Positions 8,554-16,613 are shown, numbered from the stretch's first letter. The stretch is 64,000 nucleotides of DNA from an uncultured Collinsella sp. (GCA_958427355.1 CAUACA010000003.1:62001-126000), one strand, 5' to 3'. The notes: generated by a model from the sequence alone, not told the origin. Made by a program: numbers and translations.

Positions 8554-8587
8554 AAGGGCATGGCCGCAACGGTCCATGCCCTTTTGC
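8554..8587 (+). terminator. Terminator after metG
   Basis: AAGGGCATGGCCG pairs with CGGTCCATGCCCTT across CAA, followed by TTGCTTT. A closely similar hairpin follows the M20 gene at 39296. Confidence 0.75.
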
Positions 8588-8621
8588 TTTACGATGCAGC
8601 CACCATGTTAAGGAGGCAACC

Positions 8622-9482
8622 ATGACAACTTCGCCTTTGGCAAACCCCACGGCAACTAGGGAGCTGCTAGAGGAGTTTGGCCTTTCGACCAAGCATCGCC
8701 TGGGCCAGAACTTCCTGATCGACAACCATGTGATCGAACGTATCTGTGAGCTCGCTGAGCTTGCGGGCGATGAGCGCGTGCTCGAGGTCGGCCCGGGTTG
8801 CGGCACGCTGACGTTGGCCCTGCTGCAGGAGGCGGCGTGCGTTACGTCGATTGAGGCAGATCCCGAGCTCGAGCCGGTGCTCGATGCTCACGCCGCTGAC
8901 TATGCCAACTTCCGCTTTATCATGGGCGACGCGCTCAAAGTGACGCCGGAGCAGATTGAGCAGGCCGCCGGTGGTGAACCCACGGTGTTTGTCGCGAACT
9001 TGCCCTATAACGTGGCGGCGACAATCATCCTGCAGTTCTTCCAGACGATGCCCGCGCTCAAGCGCGCCGTCGTCATGGTGCAAAAGGAGGTTGCCGATCG
9101 TATTGCCGCAACGCCGGGCAACAAGACCTATGGCGGCTACACGACAAAGCTCGGCCTGTATGCGCAGGTTACGGGTCGCTTTGAGGTGCCGCCGCGTTGC
9201 TTTATGCCGGCGCCGCACGTGGACTCGGCCGTCGTGCGTATCGACCGTGTTGACGGCGTGGTGCCCGAAGGACTCGACCGCGAGTTTGTGGCCCGCGTGA
9301 TTGATGCTGCATTTGCTCAGCGTCGCAAGACCATTCGCAACTCCATGAGCGCCAACGGCTTTGCCAAGGACGTGCTCGATGCCGCCTTTGAGGCTTGCGG
9401 TATCGCATCCACCACGCGCGCCGAAACGCTTGATGTTGCCGACTTTGTCCGCCTGGCCCAGGAGCTAATCCATGACGCTTAA
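8622..9482 (+). CDS. rsmA: 16S rRNA (adenine1518/1519-N6)-dimethyltransferase
   Basis: The 286-residue KsgA/RsmA enzyme dimethylates two adenines in helix 45 of 16S rRNA. The sequence shows KHRLGQNFLID, the SAM-binding VLEVGPGCGTLTLALL (motif I), a FIMGDAL motif and the catalytic NLPYNVAATII (N-L-P-Y). The C-terminal helical domain has AFAQRRKTIRNSM, as expected. AAGGAGG precedes the ATG at 8622. The 3' end overlaps the TatD-type gene by 11 bases, so the two are probably translated together. The metG-rsmA-tatD grouping is a common bacterial arrangement, although tatD often precedes rsmA. Confidence 0.95.
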   Translation: MTTSPLANPTATRELLEEFGLSTKHRLGQNFLIDNHVIERICELAELAGDERVLEVGPGCGTLTLALLQEAACVTSIEADPELEPVLDAHAADYANFRFIMGDALKVTPEQIEQAAGGEPTVFVANLPYNVAATIILQFFQTMPALKRAVVMVQKEVADRIAATPGNKTYGGYTTKLGLYAQVTGRFEVPPRCFMPAPHVDSAVVRIDRVDGVVPEGLDREFVARVIDAAFAQRRKTIRNSMSANGFAKDVLDAAFEACGIASTTRAETLDVADFVRLAQELIHDA

Positions 9483-10389
9483 TGCCGAACGCGTGACGTT
9501 TACCAAGAAAAAGAAGACGGTTGCTTGTCCCGTGCCCTTGGCGCCGCTTGCCGACACGCATGCGCATCTGCTTTCGTTTTGGGGCAAAGAAGTGCCCGAG
9601 ACGCTCGTGCGCGCCAAAGCCGCGGGCGTCGACCTGTTGGTGACGATGTTCGACCCCATCGCTGACAAACGCAGCGTGACGGACTATAGCGACTGGCTCG
9701 TGCGCGAAATTCTGCCGATGCAGGATATCCCTCAGATCAAGTATCTTGCCGGCGTGCATCCGTATGGCGCGCCGGACTATACCGACGACGTTCACGCACA
9801 GGTCGTTGCCGCACTCGATGACCCCTTATGCGCCGGTATTGGCGAAATCGGCCTGGACTACCACATGGACTATGACGACGATATCGCGCCGGCACCCCAT
9901 AACGTGCAGATTGACTGCATGGCGCGCCAACTCGAGCTTGCCGTGTGCCGTAACGTGCCGGTGGAGCTGCATCTGCGCCACGAGGACACGGACTATGAGC
10001 GTACCTCGCACGTGGACGCCTACAACGTGCTTCGTGAGGTGGGCGTGCCCCAGGCCGGTTGTGTGCTGCACTGCTTTGGCGAGGACCGCGCCACGATGGA
10101 GCGCTTTGTGGAGCTGGGCTGCTATATCGCCTATGGTGGCGCGGCCACCTTTAAGCGCAACGACGACGTGCGCGAGGCATTTGCGGCAACCCCACTCGAT
10201 CGAATTTTGTTCGAGACGGATTGCCCGTATATGGCTCCGGAGCCCATCCGCGGTCTTGAATGCGAGCCCGCAATGATCTCCATTACGGCAAACGCGCTGG
10301 TTAACGACCGTGTCGATCGCACAGGTGAGGACGCCGAAACAATCGCGCAAGCCGCTTGGGAAAATGCCTGCAAACTTTTTCAAAAATAG
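9472..10389 (+). CDS. TatD family metal-dependent deoxyribonuclease
   Basis: The 305-residue protein is an amidohydrolase-fold TatD nuclease. Metal ligands are visible in LADTHAHL, GEIGLDYH, VELHLRHED, CVLHCFGED and LFETDCPYMAPEP, in the family order. Such enzymes trim DNA 3' ends in repair and metabolism. About 25 extra residues precede DTHAHL, somewhat longer than Escherichia coli TatD. The ATG lies within the last codons of rsmA. The segment between DTHAHL and GEIG includes a Coriobacteria-like insertion (VTDYSDWLVREILPMQDIP). It is the last gene of the rsmA operon before tRNA-Leu. Confidence 0.88.
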   Translation: MTLNAERVTFTKKKKTVACPVPLAPLADTHAHLLSFWGKEVPETLVRAKAAGVDLLVTMFDPIADKRSVTDYSDWLVREILPMQDIPQIKYLAGVHPYGAPDYTDDVHAQVVAALDDPLCAGIGEIGLDYHMDYDDDIAPAPHNVQIDCMARQLELAVCRNVPVELHLRHEDTDYERTSHVDAYNVLREVGVPQAGCVLHCFGEDRATMERFVELGCYIAYGGAATFKRNDDVREAFAATPLDRILFETDCPYMAPEPIRGLECEPAMISITANALVNDRVDRTGEDAETIAQAAWENACKLFQK

Positions 10390-10432
10390 TTCTTGCGTTC
10401 GCGGTGGCGCTCCGTTATTCTAATTCCTGCAC

Positions 10433-10519
10433 GCGGGCGTGGCGGAATTGGCAGACGCGTACGGTTCAGGTCCGTATGGGGGCAACCCCATGAAGGTTCA
10501 AGTCCTTTCGCCCGCACCA
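10433..10519 (+). tRNA. tRNA-Leu (CAG)
   Basis: This is a class II tRNA with a long variable arm (ATGGGGGCAACCCCAT region), acceptor GCGGGCG/CGCCCGC, anticodon CAG within TTCAGGT, and T-arm GGTTCAAGTCC. The CCA end is encoded at 10517-10519. Promoter elements TTGCGT and TATTCT are upstream. Its 3' end and terminator are duplicated 190 bases downstream. Confidence 0.95.
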
Positions 10520-10528
10520 TTGATTGAA

Positions 10529-10554
10529 AAGCTCCCAGCAATGGGGGCTTTTTT
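10529..10554 (+). terminator. Terminator after tRNA-Leu
   Basis: AAGCTCCC and GGGGGCTT pair around AGCAAT and run into six Ts. Confidence 0.8.
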
Positions 10555-10556
10555 GT

Positions 10557-10745
10557 TTTGGGCCCATCGCGGGGACTTGAACCTGCGAAGGAGCGAGCGC
10601 CAAGAAAACGCGGAGCGTTTTTAGCGAGCTGGCGAGGACGCCGGCAGGCGGCCGAAGCCGGTGCGGATCCGCGAAGCGGATACGCGGACGTCCTTTCGCC
10701 CGCACCATTGATTGAAAGAGCTCCCAGCAATGGGAGCTTTTTTGT
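10557..10745 (+). repeat. tRNA-linked repeat element, Leu version
   Basis: Directly after the tRNA-Leu terminator lies GGACTTGAACC (10573-10583), the exact reverse complement of the tRNA-Leu T-arm GGTTCAAGTCC. A GC-rich core follows with AAAACGC-GGA-GCGTTTTT (about 10604-10622) and GGTGCGGATCCGCG. The unit ends in a direct copy of the tRNA-Leu 3' end from within the T-arm through CCA (10690-10707) and of its terminator (10715-10743). The core is almost the same as in the tRNA-Arg units at 15570, 16234 and 16424, but the tRNA-derived ends match the local tRNA. No protein is supported here. Confidence 0.75.
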
Positions 10746-10824
10746 TATGGGCCTCTTGTTGATGTCACGTTGCTGCTTCGTGCGGGTATCCTAGTGCCAA
10801 CGTGTGCCTATCAGAGGAGAGACC

Positions 10825-11763
10825 ATGCTGTTTTCCGGTATCATCGCCGCCCTTACCAGCCTTTTGATTCCCATCATCATTTTGTTGCTACTGCTTCCCA
10901 ACGCCTGCTATGTCGTTGAGCAGCAGCATGCCGTGATCATCGAGCGTCTGGGCAAGTTTAACCGCATCGTCAACGCGGGCTTCCACATGAAGGTACCCGT
11001 GATTGACCGCAAAGCCGCCACGGTGAGTCTGCGCACCATGAAAAACGGTTTTGGCATCGACGTTAAGACCCAGGACAACGTGACCATCGGCCTCGAGGTC
11101 TCGGCTCAATATCACGTGAGCTATGACATGGGTGCTGGCCCGGCGGATTCGGGCATCTACAAGAGCTACTACATGCTGCAGGAGCCCGTCGACCAGATGC
11201 GTGACTTCATCACCGACGCCCTACGCTCTTCGATTCCCGTCTACACACTCGATGAGGTCTTTGCCAAGAAGGATGACATCGCCAAGGATGTCAACGCTAC
11301 CGTTTCCGAGCAGATGGCCGCCTACGGCTTCACCCTCGTGTCGACGCTCATCACCAAAATCGCACTGCCGACCGAGGTCGAGAACTCCATGAACGACATC
11401 AACGCCGCCCAGCGCAAGCGCGCTGCGGCACAGGAGCTCGCCGAGGCAGACCGCATCAAGCGCGTCACCGAGGCGACCGCCGAGGCCGAGGCTATGGAAA
11501 AGGCGGGCGAAGGCATCGCCAACCAGCGCAAGGCGATCGCGCTGGGTATCAAAGATTCGCTCGAGATCATCCAGGAGACGGGTGTCGGCAATGACGAGGC
11601 CAACCAACTGTTCATGTTTACGCAGTGGTCCGAGATGATGACGGAGTTCGCTCGCACGGGTAAAACCTCGACGGTCGTGCTGCCGAGTGACTTTTCGCAG
11701 TCGGCCTCGATGTTCGAGCAGATGCTGGCTGCCGGTAAGGTTCAGAACGAGTCAAAGGAGTAG
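10825..11763 (+). CDS. SPFH/Band 7 (stomatin-like, QmcA-type) membrane protein
   Basis: The 312-residue protein has an N-terminal membrane segment (SLLIPIIILLLLLPN, residues 12-26), then the SPFH domain beginning CYVVEQQHAVIIERLGKFNRIVNAGFHMKVP. After it comes a coiled-coil with repeats rich in Ala and Glu (RKRAAAQELAEADRIKRVTEATAEAEAMEKAGEG), the flotillin/stomatin pattern. Family members form ring-like assemblies in the membrane and often influence proteases such as FtsH. The ATG at 10825 follows AGGAGAG; an in-frame GTG at 10804 is less likely. It is seven bases from rlmH and probably shares its transcript. Confidence 0.9.
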   Translation: MLFSGIIAALTSLLIPIIILLLLLPNACYVVEQQHAVIIERLGKFNRIVNAGFHMKVPVIDRKAATVSLRTMKNGFGIDVKTQDNVTIGLEVSAQYHVSYDMGAGPADSGIYKSYYMLQEPVDQMRDFITDALRSSIPVYTLDEVFAKKDDIAKDVNATVSEQMAAYGFTLVSTLITKIALPTEVENSMNDINAAQRKRAAAQELAEADRIKRVTEATAEAEAMEKAGEGIANQRKAIALGIKDSLEIIQETGVGNDEANQLFMFTQWSEMMTEFARTGKTSTVVLPSDFSQSASMFEQMLAAGKVQNESKE

Positions 11764-11769
11764 GCACGC

Positions 11770-12240
11770 GTGAAATACACCGTCGTTTGTGTTGGCAAGC
11801 TCAAAGAGCGCTTTTGGAAGGACGCGTGCGCTGAGTACACCAAGCGCCTAGGCGCCTATGCCAAGGTTGATATCCGCGAGGTGGCCGATATCGACCCGGC
11901 TAAGGCGGGCGGCGTGGATGCCGCGCGCGACAAGGAGGGGGCGGCAATTCTTGCTGCCCTGCCGTCTCGAGCGCATGTGATCCTGCTGGCCATTGAGGGC
12001 AAAGAGCGCTCGAGCGAGGAGTTTTCGGCGAGGCTCGACGATCTTATGCTGCGAGGCAGCAGCGACATCGCCTTTGTAATCGGCGGATCGGACGGCGTGA
12101 GCGATGACGTGCGCGCCCGCGCCGACGAGATGCTCAGCTTTGGACGCATTACCTTGCCGCATAACCTGGCGCGTGTGGTGCTGCTAGAGCAGATTTACCG
12201 TGCCTGCAAGATCAGTCGTGGCGAGCCGTATCACAAATAG
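11770..12240 (+). CDS. rlmH: 23S rRNA (pseudouridine1915-N3)-methyltransferase
   Basis: The 156-residue SPOUT methylase has the usual length for RlmH. It begins MKYTVVCVGKLKERFWKDAC, has HVILLAIEGKERSSEEFS and the knot-forming FVIGGSDGVSDDVRARAD, and ends LEQIYRACKISRGEPYHK with the conserved Tyr-His near the C-terminus. It modifies helix 69 of the large subunit, working as a dimer on assembled 70S ribosomes. The start is in tight spacing after the SPFH gene. Confidence 0.95.
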   Translation: MKYTVVCVGKLKERFWKDACAEYTKRLGAYAKVDIREVADIDPAKAGGVDAARDKEGAAILAALPSRAHVILLAIEGKERSSEEFSARLDDLMLRGSSDIAFVIGGSDGVSDDVRARADEMLSFGRITLPHNLARVVLLEQIYRACKISRGEPYHK

Positions 12241-12313
12241 GTCGGCAATACGAAACAATGGCGTGGGACAATACCTTTCGTTTTGAGGAATGTGTCTGAA
12301 AGGACTATGAGAT

Positions 12314-13084
12314 ATGAAGATTGGATTTGTCGGTTTTGGCAATATGGCGAGCGCTATGGCCGATGGCTGGATCGCTGCCGGTGTAGCTGCGAGCGACATG
12401 TGCGCCTGTGCGGGTCGCTACGACGCACTGGTTGAGCGCTGCGAGGCGCGCGGCATGGTCGCCTGCCACGATGCCGCCGAGGTTGTCGCCGCATCCGATA
12501 TCGTGGTCGCTGCGGTCAAACCGTACATGATCGAGAAGATATTCGCCCCGCTCAAGGATGCTCTTGCCAAAAAGGTCGTTCTGTCGGTTGCCTGGACCTG
12601 GGACAGTGCCAAGTGGGAGCAAGTCCTGCCGGGCGTCGCGCATATCTCGACGGTGCCCAACACACCGGTTTCGGTGGGCGAGGGCGTCATCGCTTGCGAG
12701 AAGGCTTCCACGCTTAGTGATGAGCAGAGCGCAGTGGTGCTTGATCTGCTTGGCAAGCTCGGTGCGGTGGTCGAGCTCGACACGAGCCTGCTGTTTGTGG
12801 GCGGCACGGTGGGTGGTTGCGCTCCGGCATTTGTCGCTATGGCAATCGAGGCCCTGGGCGATGCGGCGGTCAAGCACGGTATCCCGCGTGCCGATGCCTA
12901 TCGCATTGTGAGCCAGATGGTGCTGGGTACGGCAAAGCTGCAGCTTGCAACTGGTCAGCATCCTGCGGCGATGAAGGATGCCGTATGCTCGCCCGGTGGT
13001 GCCACCATCAAGGGTGTCGTTGCGCTCGAGGACGCCGGCATGCGCAGCGCCCTGGTCAAGGCAATCGACGCAACTCTCCAGTAA
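12314..13084 (+). CDS. proC: Pyrroline-5-carboxylate reductase
   Basis: The 256-residue enzyme makes proline from 1-pyrroline-5-carboxylate with NAD(P)H. The Rossmann start KIGFVGFGNMASAMADGW, the AAVKPYMIEKI segment, the HISTVPNTPVSVGEGV core and the C-terminal signature AVCSPGGATIKGVVALEDAGMRSALVKAI are all present. It is slightly shorter than the common length of about 265. A small gap separates it from rlmH. It is followed by the inverted-repeat region 13085-13245. No other proline genes are nearby. Confidence 0.93.
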   Translation: MKIGFVGFGNMASAMADGWIAAGVAASDMCACAGRYDALVERCEARGMVACHDAAEVVAASDIVVAAVKPYMIEKIFAPLKDALAKKVVLSVAWTWDSAKWEQVLPGVAHISTVPNTPVSVGEGVIACEKASTLSDEQSAVVLDLLGKLGAVVELDTSLLFVGGTVGGCAPAFVAMAIEALGDAAVKHGIPRADAYRIVSQMVLGTAKLQLATGQHPAAMKDAVCSPGGATIKGVVALEDAGMRSALVKAIDATLQ

Positions 13085-13245
13085 AACCGACCAAAAAAGA
13101 CAGGTTTATTTTGGCAGGTTTTTCCTGCGGTTTTGTCGTATGTGCGAAAAGCGCCCCGCAACCGGATCGTTACCGGTTGCGGGGCGCTTGCGTTTGCCCA
13201 GATAAAACCGACCAAAATAAACCTGTCCCTTTTTGGCAGGTTAGT
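13085..13245. repeat. Long inverted-repeat region with bidirectional terminator
   Basis: GACAGGTTTATTTTGG (about 13100-13117) is repeated inverted as CCAAAATAAACCTGTC (about 13212-13228). Between them is a perfect 16-bp hairpin, 13150-13165 with 13173-13188, flanked by A-rich and T-rich sequence, which can act as a terminator for proC and for the small minus-strand gene at 13241-13414. The right-hand portion (13199-13242) is repeated near 63880-63921 with one change. Confidence 0.75.
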
Positions 13246-13414
13246 CCCAGAAGCTGTCTTCCTCATCCTCGGACTTGGGTCCGCGGTCGACGTACATCTT
13301 ATGGGTACGCTTCTCCATTACAAAGGCAAGAATCGCAAATAACAGGATGCCGCCGGCGAAAAGGATGGCAAAACCGGTGCGGGTGCCAAACAAAAAGGAA
13401 AAAACTGCGTCCAT
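13241..13414 (-). CDS. Small single-span membrane protein (57 residues)
   Basis: The minus strand encodes 57 residues beginning MDAVFSFLFGTRTG, with a hydrophobic helix at about 15-32 (AILFAGGILLFAILAFV), then a basic KRTHK and an acidic tail ending DEEDSFWD. The charge pattern fits one membrane span with the C-terminus in the cytoplasm. GAAGG lies about seven bases upstream of the ATG. The stop is at the edge of the inverted repeat 13085-13245, whose hairpin gives it a terminator. I recognise no family, but clean coding features and position between serS and proC make it a likely real gene. Confidence 0.6.
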   Translation of the reverse strand: MDAVFSFLFGTRTGFAILFAGGILLFAILAFVMEKRTHKMYVDRGPKSEDEEDSFWD

Positions 13415-13525
13415 TGGGTGCCTTCTTGCGTAGTTGAGTTGGGTCGTAAACGCTCATAAGTATATACTTGCCCATACATGTACAAGGTTGCAACCTAAAT
13501 GGAATGTATATCGCCGGAGGATCTA

Positions 13526-14809
13526 ATGCTTGATATCAAGTTTGTTCGCGAGAATCCCGATGCCATCGATGTCGCCATGGCTAACCGCCAGACGTCTTGG
13601 GATCGCGAGAAGTTCTTTGAGCTCGACGACGAGCGCCGTGCCGTCATCACCGAGGTCGAGGAGCTCCAGGCTACGCGTAATGCCGAGTCCAAGAAGATCG
13701 GCGCCCTGATGAAGGAGGGCAAGAAGGACGAGGCCGAGGCTGCCAAGGAGGCCGTGCGCGCCGTCAACGAGAAGATTGACGGTCTGGCCGAGCGTCGTAC
13801 TGCCCTCGAGCAGGAGCAGTACGACTTCATGGCTCACCTGCCCAACATTCCTTGCGAGGCCACGCCGTACGGCAAGGACGAGGACGAGAACATCGAGCGT
13901 CGCCGCTGGGGCACCCCGCGCGAGTTCGACTTCGACTTTAAGCCGCACTGGGATCTGGGCACCGATCTGGACATCCTCGACTTCGAGCGCGGCAACAAGC
14001 TCTCCGGCAGCCGTTTTACCGTTCTCGGTGGCGCTGGCGCCCGCCTGGAGCGCGCCCTTATCAACTTCTTCCTCGATACGCACACCAGCCGTGGTTTTAA
14101 GGAGTGGTGGCCGCCCATCGTCGTCAAGCGTCAGACCATGTTTGGCACGGGTCAGCTGCCAAAGTTCGAGGACGACGCCTACCACGTCTCGGGCGACAAC
14201 TTCCTGATCCCCACCGCCGAGGTCGTGCTTACCAACCTGCACGCCGGCGAGGTCCTCGACGCCGACACCCTGCCGCGCCGCTACACCGCCTTCACCCCCT
14301 GCTTCCGCGAGGAGGCCGGTTCCGCCGGTCGCGACACCCGCGGCATCATCCGTCAGCACGAGTTCGACAAGGTCGAGATGGTCAAGTTCGCTAAGCCGGA
14401 GGAGTCCGACGAGGAGCTCGAGAGCATGACCGCCGAGGCCGAGTACCTGCTGCAGCAGCTTGGCCTTCCGTATCGCGTGATTAGCCTGTGCACCGGCGAC
14501 TTGGGCTTCTCTGCCCGTCAGACCTACGACGTCGAGGTCTGGCTGCCGAGCTACAACGCCTACAAGGAGATCAGCTCCTGCTCCAACTGCGGCGACTTCC
14601 AGGCCCGCCGCGCCAACATCAAGTACCGCGACCCCGAGAACTTCAAGGGCTCGCGTTACCTGCACACCCTTAACGGTTCCGGCCTGCCGGCTGGTCGTAC
14701 CATGGCTGCCATTCTGGAGAACTACCAGAACGCCGACGGCACCATCACGATCCCCGAGGTTCTGCGTCCTTACATGGGCGGTCTCGAGAAGATCGAGCCG
14801 GTCGCGTAA
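13526..14809 (+). CDS. serS: Serine--tRNA ligase
   Basis: The 427-residue class II synthetase has the N-terminal antiparallel coiled coil (about residues 30-100) that grips the long variable arm of tRNA-Ser, then the catalytic core: motif 2 FTPCFREEAGSAGRDTRGIIRQHEF, the GDLGFSARQTYDVEVWLP region and motif 3 LNGSGLPAGRTMAAILENYQ. ATG 13526 lies five bases after CCGGAGG; an in-frame ATG nine codons upstream is less likely. The tRNA-Ser(GCT) gene of the window is about 4.5 kb downstream. No T-box leader is visible. Confidence 0.95.
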   Translation: MLDIKFVRENPDAIDVAMANRQTSWDREKFFELDDERRAVITEVEELQATRNAESKKIGALMKEGKKDEAEAAKEAVRAVNEKIDGLAERRTALEQEQYDFMAHLPNIPCEATPYGKDEDENIERRRWGTPREFDFDFKPHWDLGTDLDILDFERGNKLSGSRFTVLGGAGARLERALINFFLDTHTSRGFKEWWPPIVVKRQTMFGTGQLPKFEDDAYHVSGDNFLIPTAEVVLTNLHAGEVLDADTLPRRYTAFTPCFREEAGSAGRDTRGIIRQHEFDKVEMVKFAKPEESDEELESMTAEAEYLLQQLGLPYRVISLCTGDLGFSARQTYDVEVWLPSYNAYKEISSCSNCGDFQARRANIKYRDPENFKGSRYLHTLNGSGLPAGRTMAAILENYQNADGTITIPEVLRPYMGGLEKIEPVA

Positions 14810-14832
14810 CTTGGCTGCATAGGGGATATGCA

Positions 14833-14861
14833 AGGGCGCTCCTTCGGGGGCGCCCTATTTC
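14833..14861 (+). terminator. Terminator after serS
   Basis: AGGGCGCTCC pairs with GGGGCGCCCT around TTCG, followed by ATTT. The T-tract is short. Confidence 0.6.
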
Positions 14862-14982
14862 GTGCGCAGGTCCATACCATGCCGTGCGGACAGCTCAATA
14901 GAAAACACACGAACAACTGTTCTGTATACAGCTATCTACCTGTTATGCTTTTGCTAAATAAGAGCGAGAGAAAGGGGACGCG

Positions 14983-15360
14983 ATGGAGCTGTTTGATGAT
15001 CGGGTGGTTTTGTTTGAGAGCGACGAGGGTGGGGAGTACCTGCTTGTAACGTGTGAGCCGTCTGGCATGGGTGGCCTGGTGGTTCGACAGACGAGTGAGG
15101 GTCCGTTGACACAATGGTGTTTTGAGGAGTCGCCGCATGTGGTCGAGACCTTTGTGACGCACGTGGGGCTTGTGGCGCTGGAGCACTTCTATGGAGTTGG
15201 GACTTCCAACCAGGTCGCGCGCATGCTGAGCATCTCGTTTGCCGATTATGATTGTGCCCAGCGGGTGAGATCGCTCCTGAGGGAACTTGATGCCAAGTTT
15301 GACGTGATCGAAAAGCCAATCGATCGTACGGGGAACGGCGGTATATGCGGAGCAGCATGA
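14983..15360 (+). CDS. Hypothetical protein
   Basis: The 125-residue product starts at ATG after AAAGGGG. It has a beta-rich first half (RVVLFESDEGGEYLLVTCE, LVVRQTS) and a helical second half (TSNQVARMLSISFADYDCAQRVRSLLRELDAKFDVIEK). No signal peptide or membrane segment is seen and I do not recognise the family. GAACAACTGTTC and CTGTATACAG palindromes lie in the promoter region (about 14911-14933) and may be operator sites. The 3' end is about 75 bases before the first tRNA-Arg and runs close to its promoter. Confidence 0.6.
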   Translation: MELFDDRVVLFESDEGGEYLLVTCEPSGMGGLVVRQTSEGPLTQWCFEESPHVVETFVTHVGLVALEHFYGVGTSNQVARMLSISFADYDCAQRVRSLLRELDAKFDVIEKPIDRTGNGGICGAA

Positions 15361-15437
15361 CAAAACTGCGTTTCACAAAAAAGTTTGAGATTGAGCTTGA
15401 CTCCAATAAGCTAAAGTGGTTTTATATGTCTTGCGCT

Positions 15438-15514
15438 GCGGCGTTACCTCAGCTGGATAGAGGGTCTGACTACGAATCAGAACGTCATAGGTTCGAATCC
15501 TATACGCCGCACCA
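15438..15514 (+). tRNA. tRNA-Arg (ACG), copy 1
   Basis: The 77-base gene has acceptor GCGGCGT/ACGCCGC, anticodon ACG in GACTACGAATC, T-arm AGGTTCGAATCCT and an encoded CCA. TTGACT and TATATG upstream are promoter candidates. Copies 2 and 3 have the same sequence. A34 is expected to be edited to inosine. Confidence 0.95.
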
Positions 15515-15524
15515 ATTGAAATCG

Positions 15525-15554
15525 AAAGCCTCCGGCAACGGGGGCTTTTCTTTT
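15525..15554 (+). terminator. Terminator after tRNA-Arg copy 1
   Basis: AAAGCCTCCGGCAACGGGGGCTTTTC: AAGCCTCC pairs with GGGGGCTT around GGCAAC, followed by TTTTCTTTT. The same terminator recurs at the end of each tRNA-linked unit. Confidence 0.8.
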
Positions 15555-15569
15555 ACGTCGGCACTGCAT

Positions 15570-15759
15570 GGATTCGAACCTCGGTCGAGGCGCGGGCGTA
15601 AAGAAAACGCGGAGCGTTTTTAGCCCGCGGGCGAGCACGCCGGAAGGCGGGCGGAGCCGGTGCGGATCCGCGCAGCGGATGCGCGGAATCCTATACGCCG
15701 CACCAATCGAACTTAAAGCCTCCGGCAACGGGGGCTTTTCTTTTATGGCAACACCGCAT
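15570..15759 (+). repeat. tRNA-linked 190-bp repeat unit, Arg version, copy 1
   Basis: The unit starts with GGATTCGAACC (15570-15580), the reverse complement of the tRNA-Arg T-arm. It continues with TCGGTCGAGGCG, the GC-rich core with AAAACGCGGAGCGTTTTT, and a direct copy of the tRNA-Arg 3' end (AATCCTATACGCCGCACCA from 15687) plus the terminator. The next unit begins 190 bases later with another inverted T-arm (15760-15770) but breaks off after about 30 bases, shortly before the promoter of tRNA-Arg copy 2. Confidence 0.8.
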
Positions 15760-15868
15760 GGATTCGAACCTCGGTCGAGGCGCGAGCATCTTAATCATCA
15801 CTTCGTAAAATTTTTCCAAATTGTCGCTTGACCCATCGAGGGGTCACGTGCATAATAATCCGTGCGTT

Positions 15869-15945
15869 GCGGCGTTACCTCAGCTGGATAGAGGGTCTGA
15901 CTACGAATCAGAACGTCATAGGTTCGAATCCTATACGCCGCACCA
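15869..15945 (+). tRNA. tRNA-Arg (ACG), copy 2
   Basis: Sequence and structure match copy 1, including encoded CCA. The promoter TTGACC near 15828 and CATAATAAT near 15851 is stronger than that of copy 1. A terminator follows at 15956-15983. This copy is not followed by a repeat unit. Confidence 0.95.
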
Positions 15946-15955
15946 ATTGAGTTTT

Positions 15956-15983
15956 AAGCCTCCGGAAACGGGGGCTTTTTTAT
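15956..15983 (+). terminator. Terminator after tRNA-Arg copy 2
   Basis: AAGCCTCCGGAAACGGGGGCTT forms a hairpin followed by a run of Ts. Confidence 0.8.
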
Positions 15984-16101
15984 ATCGCGATGCGTCGAAG
16001 ATCGCATCAAGTGATTAAAATGAGTAAAAATCAAATTCAATAACTTTTTTTGAAAAACGCTTGACGATTATTCAGTCCATGTGCATAATAATCAACAAGT
16101 C

Positions 16102-16178
16102 GCGGCGTTACCTCAGCTGGATAGAGGGTCTGACTACGAATCAGAACGTCATAGGTTCGAATCCTATACGCCGCACCA
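16102..16178 (+). tRNA. tRNA-Arg (ACG), copy 3
   Basis: This is a third identical tRNA-Arg with encoded CCA. Its promoter is TTGACG near 16061 and CATAATAAT near 16083. The AT-rich region 15990-16060 separates it from copy 2. Two complete and one partial repeat units follow. Confidence 0.95.
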
Positions 16179-16233
16179 ATTGAAATCGAAAGCCTCCGGC
16201 AACGGGGGCTTTTCTTTTACGTCGGCACTGCAT

Positions 16234-16423
16234 GGATTCGAACCTCGGTCGAGGCGCGGGCGTAAAGAAAACGCGGAGCGTTTTTAGCCCGCGGGCGAGC
16301 GCGCCGGCAGGCGGGCGAAGCCGGTGCGGATCCGCGCAGCGGATGCGCGGAATCCTATACGCCGCACCATTTGAGATCGAAGCTCCCGGCAACGGGGGCT
16401 TTTCTTTTACGTAAGCACCGCAT
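16234..16423 (+). repeat. tRNA-linked 190-bp repeat unit, Arg version, copy 2
   Basis: The inverted T-arm GGATTCGAACC is at 16234-16244, the core hairpin AAAACGC-GGA-GCGTTTTT at 16268-16285, the direct tRNA tail from 16351 and a terminator near 16386-16409. In the core, GCGGGC (left) can pair with GCCCGC (right) around the AAAACGC hairpin, and ATCCGC-GCA-GCGGAT forms another hairpin, so the unit is rich in RNA or cruciform structure. Confidence 0.8.
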
Positions 16424-16613
16424 GGATTCGAACCTCGGTCGAGGCGCGGGCGTAAAGAAAACGCGGAGCGTTTTTAGCCCGCGGGCGAGCGCGCCGGCAG
16501 GCGGGCGAAGCCGGTGCGGATCCGCGCAGCGGATGCGCGGAATCCTATACGCCGCACCAATTGAACTTGAAGCCTCCGGCAACGGGGGCTTTTCTTTTAT
16601 GCCGCCGCTGCAT
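16424..16613 (+). repeat. tRNA-linked 190-bp repeat unit, Arg version, copy 3
   Basis: This is a near-exact tandem copy of the preceding unit, with the same 190-base period. A further inverted T-arm at 16614-16624 starts a broken fourth unit that loses similarity near 16647. Open frames across these units are only translations of the repeat. Confidence 0.8.

Noticed and set aside
6112..8577. 821-codon open frame on the minus strand
   Set aside because: It lies antisense to metG and rsmI, in the frame opposite high-GC coding sequence, and has low-complexity composition. The same applies to the long antisense frames opposite serS, ppc and feoB.
13415..13525. T-box leader for serS; likewise before hisS, metG and aspS
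   Set aside because: The upstream regions are short or filled with simple hairpins, and no AGGGTGG T-box core or specifier stem can be seen.
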